Part shown: in pieces, positions 11,613 to 22,500 of the stretch
Layout: each line of letters starts with the position of its first letter
Position numbering within the stretch: position 1 is the first letter of the stretch
Origin: Takakia lepidozioides
Lineage: Eukaryota > Streptophyta > Takakiopsida > Takakiales > Takakiaceae
DNA length: 64,000 bases
Reading direction: 5' to 3'
Assembly (NCBI GenBank): GCA_030704615.1
Contig: CM060731.1
Coordinates: 61,362,756 to 61,426,755, forward strand
The notes under the pieces: generated by a model
The model's database searches: none
What the model was told of the DNA's origin: nothing
Seen by the model: the letters and a program-made list of their open reading frames with translations, nothing else
Made by a program: the position numbers and the translations under genes

Positions 11613-11790
11613 GTCATGAGCCCAGCCCCATGAGCCTGGGAGCTGGGCTCACGTTTCAGGCATTAAGTGTGAGCCTAGGCTCACGCTTGGTAAGCATGAG
11701 CCTAGGGTTTAGGGTCTATTAGAAGCAACACCTATAAATCCGTGGAACAGGGGCCTATTCCCGCTGGAACAGACAACATCTTGAACTGCA
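11600..11790. repeat. Palindromes at the edge of the transposase fragment
   Basis: GTGAGCCTAGGCTCAC (11669-11684) is a perfect 16-bp palindrome. Around it are several ATGAGCC/GGCTCA words. At 11740-11770 the near-palindrome CCGTGGAACAGGGG / CCTATTCCCGCTGG carries the same CCTATT-CCCG word as other candidate element ends. Confidence 0.6.
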
Positions 11791-12038
11791 CAGCGCAATA
11801 TGAAAATGCAGAAGCACTTTTGCGACAGGTACAACATCACAATCCATGCATATGCAATGAAAGGAGATGACCATGCAATACATGAGTTGCATAGGACTAG
11901 CACAGGAGTGAGTGATTGAATGAAGACATGCACTGAATTAAGTATATTTTTGCTTCATTGTTACTCAATTTCCGCGCAAAGTATCACATGCAAACAAGCA
12001 CCAAGGGGCATTGCACCAAACACTCTCCATGATTCTAC

Positions 12039-14771
12039 TTAACCGGTCTCGGACCTGTCACGTTGCAGAAGAGTACGGACTTCATCGGGTGATAGCGTGG
12101 CATGGTGAATGTATTGGTCTCTTTTGGGGTCACAACACATCCTGCGCACAAAAATGTAGTATAGGTGCTTGTATGGAACCCACTTCCCCTTCCTTCCCAG
12201 GCTGCCCTCACGCATGAAAACAAAATCCGGACAAGTGCATTCCGGGCAGGTGCCAATCGGTGTAGACACGACCAAATCTGGGGGGGGGGGGGGGGGGTTC
12301 CATGGTAGATGTCACCCTTGCCTGCAAGATTCTAGCTGACTCAACCTTGCAGTCGTGTTCCGCACCTGACTGCACACGCTGCACAATCTTTCCATTCCTT
12401 TTGGTGGGGTGAGAATCAACCGAAGGCCCTGCAAACGAAATGAAATTGGATGCAGGGCCAGTTGCAGGAAGAACTGGATAGCGTGCCAGTCGGAATCCGT
12501 GGTCCTCCAACATGGCAATCTCCAGTGTGGAGAGGGAGGTTCCCGTCTTCACTGGCTAGACAGTTGGTGGGGGCGGCTTCCTTATCACGGACTCCCGCAC
12601 AGTTCCCTTCACACAGATCTCAATATCATTGGGGCAGAACATGTCTGCCATATCTTCAAGTGACATGTCCTGCAAAACAACACCAAACAATGAATGTATG
12701 GAAGTGGAAATGCTGCACAGAAGCAGAAGGTGAAGAATCGTACAATGTGGTTGAAGAGAGCTCATCGTTGTCATGAAAGCTCCCCATTGTCTGTAGCGGA
12801 AATGCCAGAAGACAATCCAGTCATCCAATTCTTTCTGGAAGTCTTCTTTTGCAGCCCCAAATGACACCCACCAAGCCCTGATTGCGGCGTACCTGTTATT
12901 AGCCTCAGCCAGAGTTTTGGCGTTCTTGTACATATGTCACAGCCTCCTACGCTCCGCTTGCAGATCAGGTCATATGCACCTCTTTGTGTGCTTCTCCAGA
13001 GATTGAGTCCAGTGGAAAATGCAAGTACGCTCCCTGTTGGCCATTAGCACCTTTGGATCCCCCGAACTGAAAACTCGCCTAACCGCATTCCATTTGCCTG
13101 CGCACTATCAGCCATGAACCCTGCAAAATTTGTGTCCGCAACACCATTGGCCCTCATGACAGATTTCAAGCAGTTCCATATTATCATTTGAGACTCCGTG
13201 TCCTCAGGCTGCATGTCACATATGGCAATGGACATGAGGCGCTGATAAACTAGATCGTAGACATGGCATGCCATGGTCGTCCAGTTCTTTACTCGTTTGC
13301 AGTGGTCAAACATCAACCACGCCTTCGCCAAATCTCCACCAGGCTGCATATGCTCGACAAGGGTGACACCGCTCCCCTTAGCAACTGTAGACATTTTGAA
13401 CAAGTACACTTTGGACGATCCTTGTCCTGGGAAGACACTATCTTGAATGAAGTCATACCGACTTCGACGTTTCAGGTCCAGAATGTTGTCCATGCAACCT
13501 CTCTTACCTAGACCCATTCTCAATGCATTCACCTGGTTTCGGATATTTGGAGAGCTAAGAATGGAGAAGTGGTCCATCACTGCTTCAAGTGAACTCCCAT
13601 CCAGTTTCACACAGGACTGATCTTCCCTCGCCAAGATGTGCTTGACAAGAAATGTTTTGCTGGCGGCAAGCGCAATCGCAGACGGTTTTGCAGAGGGAGT
13701 GTTGTAGAATTCCTCCTTCAGAAGGGCCTTTGAAACGTCGATGCTTTCTCTACATCCCCCTTTCGACAGTGGATGCTCATGAGTTCCAATATGTATGTAT
13801 GCACGGGTCATCATCTTGCAGCGGTGTGTCACATAATACATACGGACAGGGCACAATGCTACACACGATGGGACGATCTTGCAATACATGCAGACGAAGG
13901 TGTTGTTGAGTGGAGGGGCACGACCTGGCATGAAAGGATTGTCCGCAACACCCTCCCACTCAGTCTCATTTGAAGAGCCTTGGGCACGCCTCCCTGGACA
14001 ATTGCCATTGAGACACCGAACGTGACCGATGCAGACCGACCTCCGGAACAACAAATCATCGTCATTATGAATATTTGTAGTTTTTGTCTTGCATCATGGG
14101 TGCCCATCGTACTTCTTGTCCATTCCTTGCAAGAGATGGTGGATCGAGTGGATCGAGTTCAAACAGAACATCCCCGTTGAAGGCCCCGGGCAGGTATCAA
14201 ACTCGTTGGATTGGGAAACCATCCCAATCAATTAGCCGCAGCTCACTTTTCCTCCCACCAACGCGAGAGAGAGCTTTCAATTTCGGAATGATACTTCTGA
14301 TCTCCTCAACGTCACTGTCCCTCCCAGGAGTAGGTTCTGGGCCACCAGGAATCTCCGACACATCGTCCTCCGAGGAATCGGACAATGTTATGAACATCGT
14401 GGAGGGTGTTGCCTTGTCCTTTACGACCACAAACCTCCGATCGAGAACAACAGAAGCCGCAGTCCGGGTGTGACCATGGAGGCACCGGTCTCTTTTCTTT
14501 GATCCCCATGCACCCGGTATCTACCAGCACGAACTTTCCATTCCTTACATGCTCCCGATTTAGTTGGAAGGCGAAGGTGAGTCCGGGCCACACCACCGTC
14601 AACATTATAAATCTCCTCCAGAACATTGCACATCCCGATTTTAAATTTGAACTGCGATGCGAGAATGTCTTCCCCAACCACAGCGAATCCCTCGTCATCC
14701 ACGGACGCACTCAAGGGAACACAGTGCTGGTCCACATAGAAACAAGCTTCAGAATCCAAGGAGGAGGCCAT
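12039..14771 (-). pseudogene. Element I Mutator-like (MULE) transposase with SWIM finger, decayed
   Basis: Homologous along its length to the better copy at 28822-32384. In order on the minus strand: N-terminal region (14771-14200); a cysteine-rich domain with YDGHPWC and NTFVCMYCK (14130-13840); an RNase-H-like core (14054-13044, 336 codons) with WLMFDHCKRV, ICDMQPEDTE and FMADSAQAN; then, in a shifted frame, the CxFHW word (about 13010) and the helical RYAAIRAWW region (12933-12780). A zinc motif FCPNDIEICVKGT (about 12640) and the SWIM exon (12552-12039) follow. Defects: several frameshifts, loss of the exon holding the serine-rich linker, a 16-base G run near 12282, and a SWIM finger whose third ligand is Tyr (VPYKHLYYIF). 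It would cut and join the element; this copy cannot. It is divergent to the ParB-methyltransferase-like gene of element I. Confidence 0.8.
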
Positions 14772-15239
14772 TCATTCCGCGCAGGGACAAAGTGGCAACA
14801 CACCAATAATTGAAGAACAGGAAGTGGCTCAATGACACACTACGCATAGTGCTTGTGTGTTGTCTCACAACAGTCGACCCCCCAAACCTGCTGAATTCCA
14901 TTACAACCGTGTTCAATTGAGTCCATCCGGCCACATCCAAGTCCGAACCAGACCAAGAGGAAACCATGGAGAACAAGTCCATGATCCATGAAACCATGCA
15001 TCAACCATCAAAACATGGATTACGCCATGGCGTCCGACAAGTGGAGGGAACATTGGATCGATGGCGGCGCATTTACTCCAGCCCTCCCAACCACATCGGG
15101 AGCCTCGCACGAAATGTGGGGTGGCTTGCATGTCTTAAAGCACCTGACAAACAGTGCATGGAACCATTTTGGACAAGTGCAATTTAGTTCGCTCACACAA
15201 CCAACGATGTGGTTGAATCGTATCGTCCCGCAATATTAA

Positions 15240-16130
15240 TTGGGGGCGGCCATGGAAACCCAACGAAGCCATTGGATTCTGAGTTTGAAGGCGAATGCCG
15301 TCTCCCATTCATTGTCCGGCATCTTTAAGAAAAATAAGCCTTCGAATTTCAAGAGTATCCCGGGAATGGTTCTGTGGAGGCGACCTCCTTAATTTTGTCA
15401 GATTGTTACCACCCACACCCCAATGAATAATAGCCGTCAAAGTACGCCCACGCCGCCGCTGCCGATAATTACCCCAAACCCTTCCAAATGCTTCTGGAAC
15501 TACAGAGGAACACGTGGATGAACGGACTTTTGCCGTGTGGATGAGCCGAACACACATCCGAACATGAACCCATTCATTTGCCAACAGTTTGCATAGCAAT
15601 TGAATCCGTTGTTTGCAAACCGTCAAACTGGAGAGCTCGAGAGGCAGTGAGGGAGTGTTTGTTTTCAGAGGAAAAAGAGAAGGAAGTCATTGTACTTCAC
15701 AAGCAGCAAGGCTAGGAAGAGAGCACGAGAGAGGATGAGACTGCAAACCGTAAACGAAGAGGGCATTGAAAATTGGGCTAGGAAGAGAGGAGGAAGAGAT
15801 GATGGAGGGAAGTCAGGGCATTGAGGAGAGACTGGCAATGCAGGAAAACGATCTCCAAGTAGACAAACAGCCGCCTATAATGTGCAGAATGGGTGAGGAA
15901 GAGACAACATCGGAGGGCGACTCCGACCCCGAAGACGACGTAGATACCGGCCACATGCAAAAGTACATTCTTGACAAGAGGATGGAAGATAGGATCTAGA
16001 CAATGATCGGAGTTGAAAGAACTGTCAAGAGGAAAGTGGACCTGACGATTGGAGAGACTCGCCTGCAGCACAAATGAAGGTAGAACTGTTGTCCTGTTTA
16101 TGCTTTTATTCTTGTGATAAGTTATGTTGG
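15240..16130 (+). other. Spacer with a small acidic ORF (15766-15999)
   Basis: Between the transposase start and the palindrome array the only notable frame is 15766-15999 (77 codons). It is rich in Glu and Asp (EEETTSEGDSDPEDD) and followed by a basic stretch after its stop. It is not recognised. The methyltransferase-like genes also end in acidic tails, so this could be a stray last exon, but I found no clear match. The rest of the stretch shows nothing. Confidence 0.25.
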
Positions 16131-17963
16131 GAGAGTGTGCGGCACCGCACACTCTCGCAGCTGTCTGGCCATGTTTGTTTAGGGTTCGCCTTTTGATCCG
16201 GGAGAAGCAGGAAAACATCTCTTTCATGTTTCCAAGCAGCCCGCAGGGTGATATTGCACGTAGCGATTTCACACTCATCTTACTGTCATAGCTCCTGATA
16301 TGGTTTTCATGTGCAAACGAAGAGACAGGGAAGTGCGAATTAGAGGATTGTGGATGAAAGAGAGAGTGTGCGGTGCCGCACACTGTCTGTCACCCTTCCA
16401 TTAGTAGCAATTGTGGAGTGAAAGACAGCCATTGAAATCATGTCGGTAGAATTCAAGCAACCTGAGATGGCCAGAAGCTGAAAGCAGTGTGCGGCACCGC
16501 ACACTGTTTCTGCCCCTCCAATTTGGTTCGAAACGATGATCATAATACAGGATTCAAACTACTGAGGATGACATATGTGGAAGTTGAAAGCAGTGTGCGG
16601 TGCCGCACACTGTTGCTACATGTCGTGAAAGTTGTTTTCTTTGTGAGATGTAGCAATCCACATCTGTGAACCCAAACTTCAAACATTGTACAATGGACGC
16701 ATGAAATAGTGTGCGGCGCTGCACACTGTTTGTGCCCCTCTTCTTTTCTATTTTTTGTTGTTGAAATGTACCCCTCCAGGAGTGTCTTTCAGGCATGAAT
16801 CACACCTAAGTTGAAGCACGAAACAGTGTGCAGCACCACACACTGTTTGTGCCCCCCCCGAATCAGTCGAATGTGTTTGAACTGCTGCCCCCAGATCCTC
16901 TGTTTGATCCAGCGACCTCTTTCTACAGGGCTTCAATAATATGACAATGCTAGCTGGAAATAGTGTGTTGCACCGCACACTATTCCAGCCCCTCATCATT
17001 GTTCTTTAAGTCTTTGAAATACAGGCACTTAGCACACTGAAATGTTAGCACTGTTTGTGCACCTCTTCACTTCATGATTAAAACCAAAATGGAAGCACGA
17101 AACAATGTGCGGCACCGCACAATGTTTGTGCCCCCCCGAATCAGTCGTATGTGTTTGAACTGTTGCCCCCAGATCCTCTGTTTGATCCAGCGACCTCTTT
17201 CTACAGGGCTTCAATAATATGGCAATGCTAGCTGGAAACAGTGTGCAGCACCGCACACTGTTCCAGCCCCTCATCATTGTTCTTTAAGTCTTTGAAATAC
17301 AGGCACTTAACACATTCTTTTAGGTTCATGGCACACTGAAATGTCAGCACTGTTTGTGCACCTCTTCACTTCATGAATAAAACCAAAATGGAAGCACGAA
17401 ACAGTGTGCGGCACCGCACATTGTTTGTGCCCCCTTGAAACAATCGTATTCGTTTGAACTTTGGCCCCCAGCTCCTCTGGTTGAGTCCAGTCACCTCTGT
17501 GTATCCCCCTTGAGTCAGATTGAAATGCTTGATGGAAACATGGCTTGAACCATATGGAAATGCAAGCTTGAAACAGTGTACGGCACCGCACACTGTTTGA
17601 GCTCGTCATCAATGTTCTTTTTTCCTTTCAAATGTAGGCACTTAGTACACTCTTCCAATCTTCATTCACACTGAAATGTGAGCACGGAACAGTGTGCGGC
17701 ACCGCACACTATTTGTGCCACTCTTTTCTTTCATTTTTTGCTTCGAAATGTACCCCTTCTACATTGAGTTTAAGGCCTGCATCACAACAAAATGGATCCA
17801 CAAAACAGTGTGCGGCACCACACACTGTTTATGCCCCCCCGAAATAATCGTTTTATGTTTGAACTGTAACCCCCAGGTCCTCTTTTGGAGTTCACTCACC
17901 TCTGTGTATCCCCCTTGAATCATATTGAAATGCATGCTCTAGACAGTGTACGGCACCGCACAC
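16131..17963. repeat. Type-1 palindrome array, main block (14 copies)
   Basis: Fourteen copies of GTGTGCGGCACCGCACAC or its complement-centre form GTGTGCGGTGCCGCACAC. They start near 16134, 16367, 16487, 16593, 16709, 16827, 16963, 17105, 17241, 17404, 17575, 17692, 17808 and 17946. Spacing is about 105-235 bases. Most are extended by AAACA/TGTTT. The outer arms vary but stay paired: GAGAG with CTCTC (16131), GCTGGAAACAG with CTGTTCCAGC (17230-17268), and GCACGAAACAG with CTGTTTGTGC (17396-17429). A few copies are broken by single changes (16709, 16827, 16963). The longer unit, about 440 bases, is itself partly duplicated (16800-17000 versus 17090-17290). The block lies between the divergent genes of element I. 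Confidence 0.9.
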
Positions 17964-18002
17964 TGTTTGAGCCCCTCTTCAATGTCAATTGTTTGTTTGA
18001 AA

Positions 18003-18716
18003 TGTCGTGCGCATACATATCGCTACACAACTACATCGTTGTCCAAAACCACACAACACATGTGCACACCACACACTAGTATACCACTAGTCCACCACTA
18101 GTCCAACCACTAGGCTACAACTAGTCAGTCACTAGGCTGCCACTATGCTGCCCACTATGGCAGTCACTAGTCCACACAATGATAACGAAGAAGAATACAA
18201 GCACAAGCTCATGCGAGCTCACAAAGCTGAAGCATAAACTCATGCGAGCTCACAAAGCTGAAGCATAAACTCATGCATATATAACCTCATCACTCAAATA
18301 CAAGTCAAGCCAAGTGCACCCCACGCCATGGGGAATCCACACTACGGCGCCATAGCTAGGCGCGGTGAGGCTCAACTCGAGAAAGATGAGCCTCCCGCGC
18401 TTGCCGTGAAGATAACCACTCCAGGGCCTAAATCTGCCTTGACCCCTGGATTGACACTTGGGCCAATCCCAAATGTCAATATGTAAAAGCTAGCTATTTC
18501 CTAGATAGTTTCACACTAGTGGTAAAATAACTTGACAGCTGTCGTGCGCATACATATCGCTACACAACTACATCGCTGTCCAAAACCACACAACACATGT
18601 GCACACCACACACTAGTATACCACTAGTCCACCACTAGTCCAACCACTAGGCTACAACTAGTCAGTCACTAGGCTGTCACTATGCTGCCCACTATGGCAG
18701 TCACTAGTCCACACAA
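18003..18716 (-). repeat. R1 3' LTR complex (A-B-A)
   Basis: Three blocks: A1 18003-18179, B 18180-18537, then GC, then A2 18540-18716. A1 and A2 are nearly identical and packed with ACTAGT words (outer end TGTCGTGCGCATACATATCG). B equals the R1 5' LTR (37912-38238) apart from a duplicated 30-base word. Inside A2 the internal region begins with a C-run, the complement of the polypurine tract CTAGGGGGGC. The same A-B-A order ends R2 at 46588-47421. Confidence 0.8.
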
Positions 18717-19370
18717 TCGCCCCCCTAGCTGGTGCTTAGGTCCCTCTAAGTCCAGGTAGCCACAAGATGTGATAGTGACCATAGCCTCACTAAGTCTTCC
18801 ACCACTATCCCTACTACACTCAAACTCGATAGATCAAGAGGCCGGGTGCAAGAGTTGCCCCATCGTTAGTCGCCGTCTTGCAACCTGTGAACTTGAGCTT
18901 GGGATCTCATGTATTGACTCCTATGAGCTTGGCCTCCCATGTCTTGTTAGCTGCCTCCAGTCATGTCCACTGCCACTATCCCAAGCAGTGTGGACACAAC
19001 CAATCTCCGTCAGGAACCTTCTCAAGAGGTGGTGTCAAACATCCCATATGCCAACCCCATGAAAGCTCGAACTCGGCTCACATCCGTGGGGCGTGGAATT
19101 TGTGCAATGGCCTCTACCTTAGTCTGCTGTACCCCCAATCCTCCAGGATATATCATGTGACCTAGATACTCAATCTGGTTGTGGAAAAACTTGCATTTCT
19201 CGGATGCAACTTCAATCCGTGCGCTCTCAAGCGCTCCAATACCACCTGAAGGTATCTCTCATGCTCCTCCATCGTAACACTAAAGATGATGATGTCATCT
19301 ATGTAGCACAGAGCAAAGTCCACCCCTACTAGAATCCTATCCATGACTCTCTGAAACTCTGCAGAGGGGC
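18717..19370 (-). pseudogene. R1 pol remnants (integrase tail and RT fragment)
   Basis: Minus strand. 18717-18830 encodes the same C-terminal tail as the R2 integrase frame (ITSCGYLDLEGPK). 19368-19060 encodes RT from EFQRVMDRIL through the catalytic CYIDDIIIFS to LRAHGLKLHP. RNase H and most of integrase are missing between them, so the element has an internal deletion. The RT fragment stops sharply at about 19370, where element II begins. Confidence 0.75.
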
Positions 19371-19435
19371 TGCTATTTCATGAGCGGCATGAGCATGAGC
19401 GGAAAAAAAAAAAGCATGAGCAGACCATTGTGAGT

Positions 19436-19471
19436 CCACGGAAATAGGGTAAGGAGGCACGGAAATAGGGT
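19436..19471. repeat. Element II left terminal motif, two copies
   Basis: CCACGGAAATAGGGT (19436-19450) and GCACGGAAATAGGG (19458-19471) are direct repeats. They resemble the complement of the right-end words CCTATTACCGCG. They are a candidate for the short terminal inverted repeat of the element. Confidence 0.4.
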
Positions 19472-19585
19472 CATGTGAAGTTGGAATGTGGCACCAGTGG
19501 ACTTGAAATGCAACATTTTATTGCAAATTTTGTGGCAAGCCACGTCTATAAAAGTGTGTTCTAACTGTCATAGCCGGAATGGGCA

Positions 19586-22500
19586 CTACTCTCCTACACC
19601 CTCCGAGGAACTTGCCCCACCTTCTTCCTCATCCCCCTCATCCTCCGAGCTCTGTGATGCATCAGTTCCACTATGCCTCTCAAAAATCCCGTCCTCTCCT
19701 TGGGGGACTATCCACCTCACCTCCTGGGAATCTTCTGCGTCTTCTCCCCCACTTTCCTCAGCAGAATCCAAGACAAATCTACGAGCCCGACGGGCTCTAA
19801 TAGCTGCTGCCTCCTCCCTCATCTTCATTTTCTTGAGGTTTGCCTCGTCTAAAATTTGCTGTACACGACTAGGTTCGGAACACCTCCTAATGGATACCGA
19901 AGCAAGCCGGGCAGCATAAGTAGGAAGGATGTACTCCCTTTCAGGACTAGGCATGAAATCCCCCCTGGCAAAAAAAGGCACGTTCCTCCTGCCCATGAAC
20001 TCCGGTGTAGACGTCCCTCCGGCAGTACTTGGCATCCTACAGTAAGAACAAATCCACTTCAAGAATGTCAATACCAGCACAACCAGAAAGGGTTTTCAAT
20101 GAAATAAGAGAGCGGAGGGAGGTGCCTCACGAAATCTAGAGGCAACTTACAATGCCACCACTCACTCGTAAATCGGGGGCTCCTCGGCCTCGATTCCAAC
20201 TTCCTCCCCCTGCTCCTTCTCGGATTTTTCCTCATCCTCCGAGGATGTCTCTTCCTCTTTCGGCAGATGTTCAGCCGCTGCAAGTTCCGAGTTGTGGAGG
20301 GCAGTATCTGGCTCGAAGGTGAACACATGCCTGTCGGACAACGTCCCTGCCCACATTGAAGCACCTGAGGAACAAAGCGGGCGGTTAATAGCTTGCAGCA
20401 TGCAATTGCAATCGGGCCAGGGGACAAACTGAGCACGTGAGGGCTTACCCGTGCCGCATGTGAGGTCCAAAATCCGCCCTTGGACATCCGAGCACGTCTC
20501 CATGAGGGTTTGGATGAAAGTAGGGCTCCGGGTCCGGCTGTACCGCCACGGTTTGCTTGTCTTTGTGTCCTTCGGCATACTGGAGTGGGGCACATAGTTG
20601 TAGAGGACATCGTAGGTTACAGGGTCCACACCGTCGTTGCGGAATTTGAACGTAGACCCTCTCTTCACAAAGCAATATGCCTCAAACACCAATGTCTGCA
20701 CATCCAACAAAGAAGGGATCAACTCCAGGGTCTACTTAACATACACCACAATATGAAGTGAATGCAATAGATTGATAACTTACACTTTGGCCCTCTGTTC
20801 GCAACCCCTGTGTACTGATGCAGAACTATTTTCTGAGGAGGACCGGGGTGACACTTTTCGGTGTCCACCTTGCCACCGCATTCTCTGTGGTCTTCCCTCT
20901 CGTGGCAAGGACAACCACACATCCACCGTCATCCAGAAGCATCCCCGCCAGCCCAAACCCGCCTTTCCAGTAGTCCTCAGTAAACCTGTTCCAGGTGGGC
21001 ACACCATCCAGGCCCTCCCAGCAGCTCCCCATCTGGAATGTCGAGGAGAATCATGTCGCAAGCTCTCTCCACCTCAACCCCCCCCCGAGTGCTCTTGCAA
21101 TTCGTGCTCACAGCCGTGAAGAATTCCATCATGGCTTCAAAACCAGGGGTGTCTTTAGGCTCTGTACCGCCAGCCCTCTTCTTGGCTTTCCCCTTCTGCT
21201 CCGCCAGAGACTTGTTGTGTGCCACCTTCTTTGCCCTGGCAGCGAGAGCGTCAAGGAAGCTCTCATTGATGCATTGGATGATGGTTGGAGGTTCTAGCTT
21301 TGGCCTGTGCGTAAACGTCACCGCCGAATACCGCCGTGTAGGCTCGCCCTCAAATGCCAACTTCTTGGCAGAGCCAGTCCCACTCCGAATTGTGACTTGG
21401 GAACCCGGACGACCGGTGACTGGGTAGGAGCAACAGCAGTCGCAGGACCTTGAACAAAGTCGTCGTCCGAGTCACTCTCTTGGGTCCCCTCCTGCACCTC
21501 CTCCGATGCCCCGATGGTTTTCTTCTTTTTGGGTGTTACTGCACTCACCTGTTTCCTTGTCTTTTTCCTTTGGCCTTTACTCTTCTCATGCAATTTCTCC
21601 TGAATTCCTGTCTGAGCAAGCTCTGCCGCTTTCCTGGAGTTCGCAAGCGCTTTTGCCTCTTTTGCACCCAACGGAGGCAGCGGAGCCCGGTTTCGTCGGA
21701 ATTCAGCATCCAGCTTCAATTGAAACTCGGATGGGTCGAGCGAGCTGGGCGGAAGGTCCACATACCAAGGGCAATCACGCAAATGTTCCAGATGCCACTC
21801 CTTCACAATATCGTCAGTGTACATGGAGTCAGCCCCAGGGTTCCTCCATGCCAGGAAGAATGGTGGCTCGAAAGACAGATGACCTTTTTCCAAAAGGGAG
21901 AACTTGCAGTACCTGCATTCATGAAAAACACAATGAGGTCCCTGAAATGCATATTCGGCACCATTTTCCCAGGTTGGGGCGGATGTGAGTGGGCCTAGAA
22001 ATGGAAAAATGGCGCCGAATTTCGGCTTTCGGTGACTGCCACCCTAGGGACTTAGCCATCTTGGGAGCCCTGAACTGGAAATTCGGCGCCATTTTTCCCG
22101 GTTTGGCCCGAAGATGGCTAAGTCCCAGAACCGCAATAGGGCCTAGAATTGGAAAAATGGCGCCAAATTTCCAGTTCAGGGCCAGCCACCCTAGGGACTT
22201 AGCCCGAAAATGGCTAAGTCCCTGAACGGCAATAGGGCCTAGAACTGGAAAATGGCGCCGAATTTCCAGTTCAGGGCCAACCACCCTAGGGACTTAGCCC
22301 GAAAATGGCTAAGTCCCTGAACGGCAATAGGGCCTAGAACTGGAAAATGGCGCCGAATTTCCAGTTCATGGCCAGCCACCCTAGGGACTTAGCCCGAAAT
22401 TGGCTAAGTCCCTGAACGGCAATAGGGCCTAGAACTGGAAAATGGCGCCGAATTTCCAGTTCCGGGCATGCCACCCTAGGGACTTAGCCCGAAAATGGCT

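Noticed and set aside
12282-12297. G run as a quadruplex or regulatory signal
   Set aside because: A single homopolymer inside a decayed transposase exon; more likely a slippage or assembly artefact.
16131-17963. CRISPR array
   Set aside because: Repeats are short palindromes with irregular 105-235 bp spacing, similar spacers and no cas genes, in a plant-like context.
16340-18079. Open frames with repeated SVRHRTLF or VCGTAHCF peptides
   Set aside because: These are the type-1 palindrome read in different frames, also at 38195-38907 and 42732-43301.
19586-20080. Separate gene for the acidic 164-codon frame
   Set aside because: It follows an acceptor-like site and matches the position and acidic nature of the last exon of copy B, so it is better read as the final exon of copy A.
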